From Diaporthe sp. PMI_573 (taxonomy: Eukaryota > Ascomycota > Sordariomycetes > Diaporthales > Diaporthaceae), in NCBI GenBank assembly GCA_021399435.1, contig JAJTUP010000086.1:62001-126000 (forward strand): a stretch of DNA of 64,000 bases. Reading direction: 5' to 3'. The notes beneath the pieces were generated by a model that was not told where the DNA came from, made no database searches, and saw only the letters and a program-made list of their open reading frames with translations. Positions 36,979 to 47,131 of this stretch are shown here, piece by piece. Made by a program: the position numbers and the translations under genes. Within the stretch, counting starts at the first letter, position 1, and each line of letters opens with the position of its first letter.

Positions 36979-37581
36979 TCTTGTCTGTAGCAGTTGAAAC
37001 AAAGTTGCAAGGGTTTTGTCTGTTTTCCTCTCCCTGCCTCTTGTTTTTTGGTCGCAAATGCGGACTTTCTCTTCGGAACGACATGTCCAGGGTTGGTGTT
37101 GATAAGTAATGAATTACCTCAACTGGCGTTCAGTACTCTTCTCCCATCAGGATCGGCGGCAGTTGGATGCATTCGGAAGCTTTCCCTTCTGCGGTAACCC
37201 ATCGACTGTACGTAGTAACCGGCAAGCTGTTGGCACAAGAATGCCGCGAAACATGTCAATTCTAGCGAACCAGTGGAGTAGAGTGGTCAAATTATTTTGC
37301 CGGGTGTAGTGGAATAATGATTTTCCTTGATTATCGGAATCAGTGATTGCCGAGAAACATGTTGCTTTATGTCTGATATTTAGACTCAAAGCATCCCATA
37401 TGGAGGCTGTGAAAAGAGCCGCCCACATTCTTGCACCAATGCCCCAACGCCAGCGTTTTCAGGCACAGCAGGTCTAAAAATTGCAGATTATCAACAGATC
37501 TATAACACCAACTCAAATAGCTCCTTTGAATTCTGCTACGCACACTATTTTGTCTCGTACATCTCCAATTATCGTGCAACA
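36979..37581. promoter_or_regulatory. Shared promoter: quinone reductase / methyltransferase
   Basis: A 600-bp head-to-head spacer with ATTGCCG at 37346-37352. This heptamer is one arm of a TCGG-N12-CCGA inverted repeat at about 37334-37353, a spacing style seen for Zn2Cys6 regulators. Confidence 0.45.
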
Positions 37582-38397
37582 ATGGCGATTACCAAAGAAG
37601 ATACCTACCCCGTCCTGCGCACCGAGAAAGAGTCTGCTAGACTTTTTACGCAGCTTCATCTCATTGCCGCAGCCCTCGGCGGCCATGTCCTCGCTCCGTT
37701 GGATTTGACGCAGCCGAACCTTCGCATTCTGGACGTCGGCACCGGAACTGGCAGATGGCTTTCCCTTGTCAAGGAACAAATCCCTGAGGAAGTTCGTGAT
37801 ACCGCAACCCTCATGGGCACGGACATCGCACCATACCCAGATTCCTCCATCGACGTGCAGATGCATAATTTCAAGAACCCTTTCCCTGCAGAATGGGAGG
37901 GGAGCTTTGACCTGGTGCAGATGCGCTCCTGTCTTATGATGAGCCCCGGCAATGAAGCCGCTGAGCTGGTGGGAAGGCTGGTCAAGTTGGTGAAAAAAGG
38001 TGGTTGGCTGCAGCTGGTGGACACTTCGTGCGACCCCGGCCCCGTTCTAGAGAGCGACTTACCTCACACAAAGCTATTCAAGTTCATGGGGAAATGTGTG
38101 CTCGATATGGGAATGGACCCAGTGCAGGGAGGGAAGGTGGCTGAACTCTTGCTTCAGAACAAGGATCTCGTCGAGGTGGGAAATAAGGCATCCCCGATGA
38201 GAGTTGGAAAGGGGGCTTCACCCGACCTCGAAAGGCAGAGTATGGAGTACCTAGACTTCATGTTTGGAAATGTTGAGCATGCTGCCGAAATGCTGAAACT
38301 AGATGATATTGCGACGTTGAAGTCGGCTGTTCGGGACGAAGCTGAGAGAGATGGCTTCGATTTCACGATGTACGGTGCTTGGGGCAAGAGGGCCTGA
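37582..38397 (+). CDS. LaeA/TdiE-type SAM methyltransferase
   Basis: A 271-residue single-exon class I methyltransferase. Motif I is ILDVGTGTGRWLSL near residue 50, the acidic residue after strand 2 lies in MGTDIAPYPDSS, then FDLVQMRSCLMM and LVKKGGWLQLVDTS. The layout is that of small fungal LaeA-like enzymes, which include TdiE of the terrequinone cluster, whose exact chemistry is not fully defined. The SAM site looks intact here, so catalysis is possible. The target could be the quinone or a nitrogen; this is not readable. It is divergently paired with the quinone reductase-like gene. Confidence 0.85.
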   Translation: MAITKEDTYPVLRTEKESARLFTQLHLIAAALGGHVLAPLDLTQPNLRILDVGTGTGRWLSLVKEQIPEEVRDTATLMGTDIAPYPDSSIDVQMHNFKNPFPAEWEGSFDLVQMRSCLMMSPGNEAAELVGRLVKLVKKGGWLQLVDTSCDPGPVLESDLPHTKLFKFMGKCVLDMGMDPVQGGKVAELLLQNKDLVEVGNKASPMRVGKGASPDLERQSMEYLDFMFGNVEHAAEMLKLDDIATLKSAVRDEAERDGFDFTMYGAWGKRA

Positions 38398-38943
38398 ATT
38401 GGCAATGGTCTCCTAAGGAGCCGTCCGGTCAAGCACAATTTGGGCTCTTGTCCACTTGACTGGGCACATTCTGAATAGAGCATGGAGGACATAGCCAGTT
38501 CCTCATTTTGGGCATCCCGACAGTACCAAATGTGCATTCGAGTCTCAGAGCTCACATTTACAACTCATGTTCGTTTAGAGCAGGATGTGCTCCTGCATGT
38601 GTGCATTTAATCAACAAAGTACTGCTTACTCATACCACTCGCGTATTTTAATAGGATCTTCTGTCTTGTATCTGTTGTGCTTGCGCTCCCATTGAAGCAA
38701 TGTGCCGCCGTCAACGAGTCTGTGCTCAGACCCAAAAGGGAATTCTGCGCGTGTAACCTGTTGGACAGTTCTGTGGCGTAGCAGAGCAACTTTTCAACAG
38801 TCCAATCAACTCTGAACATGGGCATGATTCATGGAATTAAATATAAGCACTGCAAAACTGCTTGGCAATCATAGACGGGACGAGCAAGCAGCACCAATCA
38901 ATGATTGTCGGACTACGTAGGCTCGCCTGTGCAGATCTGTGCT
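38398..38943. other. Intergenic, convergent genes
   Basis: Spacer between the 3' ends of the methyltransferase and P450-C. No feature is recognised. Confidence 0.5.
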
Positions 38944-41102
38944 TCATTCAATAACGACTCTGGCACCGTTATTCCTTATTTTCGGCATTGGCAAAAGATA
39001 CGCACGAACCGGGTCGACGTCTGTCGCATTCGTCTCGAACAGCCGTAGTTGTGGTCCCTGCGGACGGAACAAAGCCGCGATTGCCATGGTCAGCTCTGCA
39101 TAGGCTAGGCTGAATCAATATAATTAGTACCTTCTGCCCTATTTGAACAAGACCTCGGAGAATGTGCATACCTTGCGCCCAGGCAGGCCCGTGAGCCTTT
39201 TGAAAAGGGTACGTAATTTCGCTGCATTTCTGGTGTGACTTGGCCCTCCAACCAGCGCTCTGGTCGAAATTGAAGCGGCTGGTCGAAGACGATGGGATCT
39301 GTATGCATGAAGTAGGCTGACATACCAACAGGAGTCTATTCAATGTTAAGTCCAACACCTTTCTTCACCAGGCTGCACTCGCTTCTGAGACCTACTCACA
39401 CCTGTTGGTATCGTCCAGTCCTTATACCGAAGTTCGACACTGGGCGAGCAACGAGCAAGACGAACCATAAAACCAAAGCTCAGCCTGTAAGGTACATAGT
39501 CAGCGATGTGGAGGGGGTTTCTCAAATAGAATCGTGGATCTCTACCTGAGGCCCTCCTGATTGCAAGCACGAAGGTATGGAAGCCGCTCAAGCTCGGTCA
39601 GACTAGGAACTCGTTCGGGAAATCCCGCCATTGGGTCTCGAAGTTCTTCTTGAAGCCTCTTCTTAACTCGGTCATCAAGTAGGATGTGGGTAGCCAGATA
39701 AGTCAAGGTCCTGGTGGTAGTCACTGTGCCGGCTCCGAGGAGCACCTGGGCCTCGGTCGTGAGGCGTTGAATAGAGCGCTCGCTCTCCGGAAGTCCCGAA
39801 TCGGAGCTCACAAGCTCTTGAAACAGTGTGCTATATCGGGTACGTGTACTGCTCTCAGAGCAAATGGAATTGTCACTTGTCGCCTGCTGAGCTTTAACTT
39901 TGGTTATGTGGTTCTCGGCCATCTGCTAACGGTGTCAATACGTGTTGGACTGGTAATGATGCATAACATGCACAATGCGATGACCGGAACCTACTTCTCG
40001 CCAATCATTAAGTCTATTTAGAGCTGGGTTCATTGCTTCCAGTAACCTTTTGGGGAGGCATGCTAGAATTCTATATTCGGTTTTAGTATCACATGGCTTA
40101 TGCCAGGGGATGGTTGTATCTCTTGGGACGACTGGATCTAAAGAGGGCTTCACTATGCACTCACTTCGGAAGAATGGGAAATGAACGAAATAATGGAGTC
40201 ATGTATATAGCCTCATGAAACAAATCGTACCTAATGCCAAGGTAACATGGCAATGATCAGCGCACATTGCATGTGTCTAAGAATTATGACGCCCATTGGG
40301 TACAAATAAACCTTGAATATCCACTTACCATTGCGGATCAAAATTCGAATGTTTCAATGATGTGCTTTCGTTATACCCAACACATATGGCAGTGATGACA
40401 TCGCTGCTAAAGGCCGAAAATACATGATCTAGACGAACAACACTGCCAGTCCCTCGAAAACTGTCTAGTCGATGAACCATTGTCGTGATAAGGCGCTTCA
40501 GGACCGGCTCCATGCGGAAGACGCCCTTCCTCGAGAAGTAAGGTTCCATGGGCTTGCGCCTGAGGCGATGAATGTCATGGTAAATCGTTGTGCCGTGCGA
40601 GTCTAGCTTCCATATTCTGCATGAGTAAGCTTGGTCTCTTAGATGAGGCCTTGACACATAACATACCCTTAAAATCCATGCCACCATTGCCAGGCCAGCA
40701 GTCCGTCTTTCTGACAGCCCCTGTAACATAGAGACGATCATAGTACTGTGCGTCTTGAATAGATAGCTCTGAAGGATTGATGCGCACGATGGGGCCTGCG
40801 ATTCAACTTTACTTTCAGTGACCATAGATTCATCTAGCATCATCAGATCCGCACGAGATTCATGGTAAGATACGTAAAGACTCACCATATATGCTGTGCA
40901 TCTTCTCGATCCTATAAAGATAGGCTCCTTGACCCACAAAATCCCACCACAACTCAAAGAGTGATGTGACCGCGCATATTTTCGGCCCAGGGAACTTAGC
41001 TAATGGATGCAGATACAAGCGATAGATAGTAATTGCAATGATATACGACGTTACGGCAGTGAGAATCAGATGCAAGGGCAAGTCGATGTCAGATATGGCC
41101 AT
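38944..41102 (-). CDS. Cytochrome P450 C
   Basis: A 509-residue P450 with nine exons: 40886-41102, 40667-40795, 40329-40602, 40165-40230, 39995-40046, 39546-39922, 39400-39484, 39172-39335 and 38944-39109. Landmarks: the N-terminal anchor, then [48 protein letters not shown]; the I-helix [17 protein letters not shown]; the K-helix EGLR formed by splicing; PERWLEG; and the heme loop [17 protein letters not shown], also formed by splicing. It resembles the trichodiene-oxygenase/CYP58-like group. Splice sites were chosen to keep frame and family motifs; the short exons 4-5 and the acceptor at 40047 are the least certain. It shares a promoter region with the NRPS-like gene. Confidence 0.87.
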
Positions 41103-42248
41103 TCTGTGACTTCTTTCGAAAACGAGCCGGAAGAACAGCGAAGCGTGGTACATCCAAGGGACAATGAAAAGCGTAAGACCAGATTTGAAGGAGAAGTAAA
41201 GGACGAGGAGAACGTAATTAGGTACTAGGGGGAAGAGTCGGTCATCTGGTGCCTAGACGACCTCCCTCGCGGGAACGTGTAATAATTTCCACCAAGAGAT
41301 CGGCCATTTTTTGATACTGATTTCTGTACAACCAAATAAATTAGGCACAACTATATGTAAAACCATTCTGTGTTAGAAAGAATAGCATTTAAGTTATTTA
41401 TTACTTAATAAAAATACATCCTACTTTGGAAAATCTTTAAATAAATAGCATTATTATTTAAATGGCCTAAAAAGCCATTAATAAATCTTTTTTATTATAC
41501 TACTTTATAATATATCAAGGATAACACATTTATTAAAATTAAAGAGTAGTAAAAGTCTAAAGTGATAATAAAATAAATAAATATAGGAACAATACCTGAT
41601 ATATATATTTATGTAGCATAGGTAGAACTAAGGCGTAGTTGGAAGGTAGGGTACTTAATTTTGTAGCTACATGCCCATTTGATGTTTGCAGTAAGTTTGC
41701 GCCGTTGCAGAGTCAGGTTTCATTTGAAAAGTAAACTTCCCCTTGGCGTACGGATAAAAGTCGGTAGTTGGAGGTATTTCAAGCTTTCGGCATATCTCTA
41801 TGTCCTTCTCAGAGAGTCCGACCACCCTTTGGGATTCAGGTTTGCGGATTAATGATTTAACATACACCTCCAAGCTTAAGGAAAATGCTTCAGAAATGAG
41901 ACGAGTAGCCACCTTTACCGAATGAGCCAAACGGTAGGTATGAGTCCTCTTGATGGCCTTCAAACAGCTAGTAATTAATATTTCTCTTGCTAGAGAGTCT
42001 ATCATTGTGCAATAGGAAGATTGTCTCACTTCGTAGACGGCAGCACTGTTTCAGCCAGCCACGTTCTAATACGCTCTCGCAAGTGCACCATCTATTCATT
42101 CAGTGGATTTTAGGCACAGAGTCGAGGTTGACTGAACCCAACATTAATAAATGATCACACCGCCCATTTTCATTGCGAGAGAAGACACAAATCTGTACAT
42201 CTCACTAATAAATTGAAGACGAGCTACCTCAGACTCCTTTCAACCAAC
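41103..42248. promoter_or_regulatory. Shared promoter: P450-C / NRPS-like, with AT-rich block
   Basis: Head-to-head spacer. Bases 41280-41640 are extremely AT-rich with many TA steps. TCGGTAGTT at 41761-41769 also occurs in the prenyltransferase/ABC spacer at 47621-47629. The CGGCAAT motif is missing; only a partial TCGGCA match near 41787 is seen. A 120-codon minus frame is listed separately. Confidence 0.45.
41667..42029 (-). CDS. Hypothetical short ORF, possibly a gene fragment
   Basis: A 120-codon frame inside the P450-C/NRPS-like spacer. Its composition is protein-like, including RLAHSVKVATRLISEAFSLS and VGLSEKDIEICRKLEIPP. There is no domain that I can name, no signal peptide and no splice extension found. 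It breaks the strict divergent pairing if real. It could be the remnant of a gene lost from the cluster, or chance. Confidence 0.25.
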   Translation of the reverse strand: MRQSSYCTMIDSLAREILITSCLKAIKRTHTYRLAHSVKVATRLISEAFSLSLEVYVKSLIRKPESQRVVGLSEKDIEICRKLEIPPTTDFYPYAKGKFTFQMKPDSATAQTYCKHQMGM

Positions 42249-45149
42249 ATGAAGACTTCCATTTTTCAAAGGAACTTCGACAATGTCCTCGATGCGCTCC
42301 GATTCGCGGCAAAACATACCGTGGAAGGCATCGTAGTATACCCTCCGAATCGAGCAAGCAGCCCCACATTTTCACATCACGTCGAGTACAGGGAGCTGCT
42401 CGAGCTTGCCGTCGATCGTGCAAAACGATTGAGCAAAAAGTTACAGAGCCTGGAAAGGCCGGCGAGTCAGCAACTTGTTGTCATCCTTCACTTCGACAAC
42501 GTCCTTGATACAATCGAATGGTATTGGGCCGTGCTACTGTGCGGCGGGGTTCCTGCAATCACTAGTCCAAGCATGCTCAGCCATGAAGACGAGGATCGAA
42601 AGAGACACCTGGCCCATTTGAAAACCATATTCGGAAATCCAATATGTTTCACCCGACGTTCCCTTATGCTGCCTTTCTTAGGGCAAGAAGAGCCGGCAAA
42701 CATCAGCACCCACGCAGTCGAGGATTTATTAATCGATTCATCCACCCCGACAACGAATGGTGTTGCCCTTGCAACTGGCCCTGGTCCAAGGTCCTCCGAT
42801 ATTGCAGCTCTCATGTTGACCTCGGGGAGCAGCGGTAACGCGAAAGCTGTTCCAATCACCCACCAACAAATTCTGGCTGCTTGTGTAGGCAAGGCGCAGA
42901 GCGCAAAATTGAAATTTCCAGACAGCCCGTTCCTTTCATGGGTGCAAATGGATCATGTGGCCAACCTTGTGCACTGCCATCTGTTTGCTATAATCTCCGG
43001 TGTCTCGCAAATCCACGTTCAAGCTACGGATGCCTTATCAGATCCAGTCCAATTCCTCAACCTTCTCAGCCGTCATCATGTCTCGAGGACCTTCGCACCC
43101 AACTTCTTCCTCGCAAAACTGAGGAGGGTTCTTGAGCTGGGGAAGACAGAGGACTTGGACCAGGATCTCAATCTGGAAGCTTTGTATTTGGACACCGGAG
43201 GTGAGGCCAATGTTTTGGAGACGTGCATTGCCCTCCAGTGTCTCTTGGAGCAGTACGGCGCTCCCAAAGATGTGATCAGCCCGTCCTTTGGAATGACCGA
43301 GACCTGTGCTGGTTGCATATTCAACAACCAGTGTCCCACATACGACACTTCCAACAATTCGAATTTTGCCTGTTTGGGAGACCCTATGCCTGGCTTATCT
43401 ATGCGAATCACTAAACTGGAACCGAGCAAAGACAGATATCCCCCAGAGGCATGTCCTTGGGAACAAGGTCATCTAGAGCTTACCGGGATGGCCGTGTTCA
43501 GAGGCTATTTTGGAAACCCAGCAGCTACAGCAGAAGCTTTCACGGCCGATGGCTGGTTCAGGACGGGCGACCTGGCTTACCTGGATGATTGTGGAAAATT
43601 GCACCTGAGTGGCCGGACTAAAGAACTCGTCAACATCAACGGTGTGAAATACCTTCCCATCGAGCTGGACTCTGCCCTTGAGCAAGCGCAAATTCCCGGT
43701 GCAGTGCCCAGCTTTTTCTGCTGCTTCAGCACCCGCGACGAGACTATGAGTACTGAGGAGGTCGTCGTGCTTTATCTTGCCTCTTTCAGACCAGACGATG
43801 ACAAGGCAAGGTTCGATACCCAGAGCGATATCATTAGGGTGGTGTCTTTGCGCACCCGCTCGAGACCGCGTGTAGTACCACTCCGGGCTGAACAATTCCA
43901 GAAGTCTTCGTTAGGGAAACTCCCTCGGGCGAAGCTCAAGACTGCATATGACACTGGCTTTTTCTCAGGACAGCAGTCCGAGAATAGCGAAGCAATTCGA
44001 CGGTATCGCCGAGAGACTCATGGACCGCCCGCTGACCAAAAAGAGACCATCATTTTAGACATCATCCGGCAACAGCTCGAGCTGAATCATGATGACGATC
44101 TAATGGCAACCGACTCCATCTTCACATTTGGCGCGACTTCAATGGACTTTATGACTATCAAGTCCCGAATCAACTCTACGAATGGCCTTGCTCTGGCACA
44201 GCCCCTGGAACTGATCGACTTGCTCAACAACCCAACAGCCAGAGGCATCGCTAGTCGCATAAGGACGATGACACTTGAGCCGCATCAGTATGACCCAATC
44301 GTGGTCTTACAGCCAAACGGATCCAAGACACCTCTCTGGATCGTCCACCCCGGCGTGGGCGAAGTTCTTGTGTTTGTAGCCTTGGCACGTTATTTTTCAG
44401 ACCGACCTGTATATGCCTTCCGAGCAAAGGGTTTCAACCGCTCTGAAAGGTCATTCGGCTCGCTCGACGAATTAGTCGACACTTATCACGCTTCTATCAA
44501 GAAGCATCAGTCGAGCGGTCCATATGCGATTGCGGGTTACTCATTTGGCGGCATGGTCGCATTCGAGGTAGCAAAAGTTCTGGAGGCCGGCGGGAACGAA
44601 GTCCGGCTATGTGCACCCTTTAATCTCCCACCCCACATCAAGTGGCGGATGCGTGAGCTTGTTTGGGACGAGTGCGTGATGCATTTGTTCTACTTCGTCG
44701 AGCTCATGGAAGAAGAAACAATCTATCGTCACAAGAAGGAAATTTGCCGCATATCACAATCTGGCCCCGACGGCCAGCTTGATGCCATTAGATATCTCAA
44801 ACTACACTGTGACCAGTTCCGATGGGTGGAGCTGGGCCTCAGCGAGGAGGACTACTTGCATTGGGTCAACATCGCATCCGGCATGCAGGGCTTGGCTGTC
44901 GACTATGAACCATCCGGCACTGTTCAAACCATGGATGTCTTCGTTGCGGAGCCTCTCAGCCACGTGGCGAAGAGTCGAGAAGAATGGGTCAATGGAAGGT
45001 TGGCAGCCTGGAAAGACTTCGTATTTGGAGGCAATTTGCGCTTCCACCATGTCCAAGGTGGGCACTATACGATGTTGAATCCCAAATATGTAGACGTGTC
45101 TGCTTTCGCGGAGAAACTCCAAAAGCTGTTGGAGGATCGTGGTCTATGA
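42249..45149 (+). CDS. NRPS-like A-T-TE synthetase (quinone-synthetase type, TdiA-like)
   Basis: A 966-residue single-exon enzyme with adenylation, thiolation and thioesterase domains and no condensation domain. A-domain: [18 protein letters not shown] near residue 190, [12 protein letters not shown], then [20 protein letters not shown] and a C-terminal Lys motif [13 protein letters not shown]-domain: FGATSMDFM with the phosphopantetheine Ser at about 631. TE-domain: GYSFGG with Ser at about 765 and a late His in QGGHYTM at about 939. Enzymes of this layout activate aryl-pyruvates and dimerise them: TdiA makes a bis-indolyl benzoquinone, others make atromentin-like quinones or furanones. With the DMATS and aminotransferase neighbours, an indolyl or phenyl benzoquinone is inferred. 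The first ATG is 42249. Confidence 0.93.
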   Translation: MKTSIFQRNFDNVLDALRFAAKHTVEGIVVYPPNRASSPTFSHHVEYRELLELAVDRAKRLSKKLQSLERPASQQLVVILHFDNVLDTIEWYWAVLLCGGVPAITSPSMLSHEDEDRKRHLAHLKTIFGNPICFTRRSLMLPFLGQEEPANISTHAVEDLLIDSSTPTTNGVALATGPGPRSSDIAALMLTSGSSGNAKAVPITHQQILAACVGKAQSAKLKFPDSPFLSWVQMDHVANLVHCHLFAIISGVSQIHVQATDALSDPVQFLNLLSRHHVSRTFAPNFFLAKLRRVLELGKTEDLDQDLNLEALYLDTGGEANVLETCIALQCLLEQYGAPKDVISPSFGMTETCAGCIFNNQCPTYDTSNNSNFACLGDPMPGLSMRITKLEPSKDRYPPEACPWEQGHLELTGMAVFRGYFGNPAATAEAFTADGWFRTGDLAYLDDCGKLHLSGRTKELVNINGVKYLPIELDSALEQAQIPGAVPSFFCCFSTRDETMSTEEVVVLYLASFRPDDDKARFDTQSDIIRVVSLRTRSRPRVVPLRAEQFQKSSLGKLPRAKLKTAYDTGFFSGQQSENSEAIRRYRRETHGPPADQKETIILDIIRQQLELNHDDDLMATDSIFTFGATSMDFMTIKSRINSTNGLALAQPLELIDLLNNPTARGIASRIRTMTLEPHQYDPIVVLQPNGSKTPLWIVHPGVGEVLVFVALARYFSDRPVYAFRAKGFNRSERSFGSLDELVDTYHASIKKHQSSGPYAIAGYSFGGMVAFEVAKVLEAGGNEVRLCAPFNLPPHIKWRMRELVWDECVMHLFYFVELMEEETIYRHKKEICRISQSGPDGQLDAIRYLKLHCDQFRWVELGLSEEDYLHWVNIASGMQGLAVDYEPSGTVQTMDVFVAEPLSHVAKSREEWVNGRLAAWKDFVFGGNLRFHHVQGGHYTMLNPKYVDVSAFAEKLQKLLEDRGL

Positions 45150-46021
45150 CTCAAAACCTGGGAGAGACGCGCCAACCTTGACCATAGTTCTACGATAGAG
45201 CAGTCTCGCTGGGTTTGGCGAAGCATCTGCGAGTGTTGAAATTCGCGCCGTGCTATTTGAAATTAGAAATAGAATCTGAAGCCTTGTGACGTATTTGTCA
45301 TAGACTTTGGCTCGGCAAACTTGTATGGCCATAGTATCTTAAACAGGGGAGACGATGTATACTGGTCTGTATTTACATAAAAGTCTCTACTCCTGTTTAC
45401 TACTTTTCCATGCTTTTCTTCAATCAACACTAAGCGGTTTCGGCAATTTTGTTGTATAAATATGTAGAGAACATTGCATATATTGGTCGTGACCTTAAAA
45501 GGCGTTCTTTAAGAGCACCTAAGATAACAGAGTGTGCAATACCAAGCTATGGCGATGATGAAGAAGCTGAACTGGAATTCCTCATAATTTTGCAATAAGG
45601 AGATGCGGGTGTTCGAATTAAAGAGCTATTATCAGAGCCGAATAAAAAAGCAGATAATCTCATCATACACGTCGCCTTGTCTTCTCATATCATGGTGTTG
45701 TTATTTTCTTATGAGTACATACAGATGGGTTGTTCTCACCGCTGCCTTCCTCTCTGGTGTGGTGCTTTCCTCTTAAGTTCCAAAACTTGCGCGTGTGGAA
45801 TACCAAGCAGAGCGATTAGAGACCAACAACTACGCTTTTGAAGACATGGATACGGATTCTCCGCTCGAAGAAAAATACAACGACAGATAAACACCGGTCT
45901 TTGCACTATACGCGTACGATACGTATGTGTGAAGAAGCGCGGGTACTTTCAGATCGGCATGAGGACTGCCAACACACACTGATCAGATTTCAACTCTATT
46001 AAGCTAGATCCAGGGGTGAAC
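45150..46021. other. Intergenic, convergent genes
   Basis: Between the NRPS-like and prenyltransferase 3' ends. It contains CGGCAATT at 45441-45448 and a small interrupted reading frame listed separately. Confidence 0.5.
45711..45890 (+). pseudogene. Possible small secreted peptide ORF with an internal stop
   Basis: An ATG opens a 21-residue signal-peptide-like segment (STYRWVVLTAAFLSGVVLSS). A TAA at 45774-45776 follows, and then the same frame stays open for 37 more codons to a second TAA. The second part is polar and acidic, with VPKLARVEYQAERLE, as expected for a short mature peptide. Together it reads as a tiny secreted protein gene with one nonsense codon exactly after the signal. Chance is quite possible at this length, and no intron that would remove the stop is apparent. 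Confidence 0.25.
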
Positions 46022-47131
46022 TCACAATGCTCTCTTTAAGAGATCAAGGTATTTGTCAGCCTCTTTCTGAAAGCCCAGTACACGAAGAGCTTTCATAATG
46101 TTCTGAGCGATTTCATAATCATCCTTGCCGTACTGCCACACGGAGACATATATCTTCACCTCCGGCACAGCACAGCCTGGAGTCATTTCCAAACTGGCCG
46201 TGAAGGCCCCATGTGGAGACGATGTATCGCGAAGAGGTTTGCTGTGATGATCTGCGGGGGGCTCACTCTCACACCTCAGCAAATGCCAGACGGACTTGAG
46301 TTTTTCAAGGCCTATCATCCGGACCGGGTCCGCCACTCGACCACCAAGCGTGTACACGTGCTGTACAGTGGTCCATGAATTCGATGTATACACATTGCCG
46401 TAGATCTTCGCTCTGGCGGCGCCCCCCATGGGGTCGATACAGTCGATCCCAATCATAGTAAGGGTCATCTTGTCCCGGCTATTGTCTGCTAGGAACTGCT
46501 CGACGAGGTCCATCGATTTGTCAAACTCCGTTCCACAAGGCTCAATATTTTGAATCGCGGTCCTGATAATGACATCGCTTGGAACACCAGTCGCCCAGCT
46601 CTTGACCAGTGGGAATACGTAGGCCTTCAACTTGCGCTTTCGGCCATCGAGGTCAAACCCCAGGGCCAGCGTTGGTGGCTGTTCCTGCATCACTGGAGGG
46701 GTGAGAGCCTTAGCTCTTTTGATCATGACCGGGTCGGTAATGAACATAGCCTTGCCCATGCTGTCGAACCAACGCATGTCTTTGTCCGAAGCCGTCGCGA
46801 ACAAAGGCTCGAGCAGCCTCAACTTGTTGCTGAAGTCGAAGGCATCCAGTCCGACACCCACAAGCTGCACCCCGAAGCGTATCATGGGTGCTCGGTTGGT
46901 TGCGAGGTTGAGGCTGATCTCTATCGGCGACTTGTCTCTTGTTAGAGATATTCCGCATGTCCTGGAATGCGGTTCTCCGAACCACGGCAAGACGTGGTGT
47001 GAAACCCATTTCATGTGGTTCTCCTTCTGTTCTTCGGTATAGCTGCCGGTAAAGTCAAAGAGGGCTGAGAGGGCAGGCTGGCAAGTCCTCCACCAGTATT
47101 GGTGGTTGTAATCAAGTCCGGTACCGTCCAT
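46022..47131 (-). CDS. Aromatic prenyltransferase, DMATS/ABBA family (TdiB-like)
   Basis: Cytosolic prenyltransferase that attaches dimethylallyl (or a longer prenyl) to an aromatic ring, usually indole. 369 residues, single exon as read. Family segments in order: HQYWWRTCQPALSALF, SPIEISLNLATNRAPMIRFG, LALGFDLDGRKRKLKAYVFP, MTLTMIGIDCIDP, RAKIYGNVYTSNSWTTVQHVYTLGGR and VPEVKIYVSVWQYGKDDYE. These are the alternating strands lining the ABBA barrel. The N-terminus is on the short side for the family; the frame stays open upstream of the ATG to a TGA but without another Met, so a small 5' exon may be missed. In context it probably prenylates the bis-aryl quinone, as TdiB does. It is divergent from the ABC exporter. 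Confidence 0.9.
   Translation of the reverse strand: MDGTGLDYNHQYWWRTCQPALSALFDFTGSYTEEQKENHMKWVSHHVLPWFGEPHSRTCGISLTRDKSPIEISLNLATNRAPMIRFGVQLVGVGLDAFDFSNKLRLLEPLFATASDKDMRWFDSMGKAMFITDPVMIKRAKALTPPVMQEQPPTLALGFDLDGRKRKLKAYVFPLVKSWATGVPSDVIIRTAIQNIEPCGTEFDKSMDLVEQFLADNSRDKMTLTMIGIDCIDPMGGAARAKIYGNVYTSNSWTTVQHVYTLGGRVADPVRMIGLEKLKSVWHLLRCESEPPADHHSKPLRDTSSPHGAFTASLEMTPGCAVPEVKIYVSVWQYGKDDYEIAQNIMKALRVLGFQKEADKYLDLLKRAL

Noticed and set aside
42213..42248. Longer start for the NRPS-like enzyme
   Set aside because: The extension would begin with TTG, not ATG; the first ATG is at 42249.
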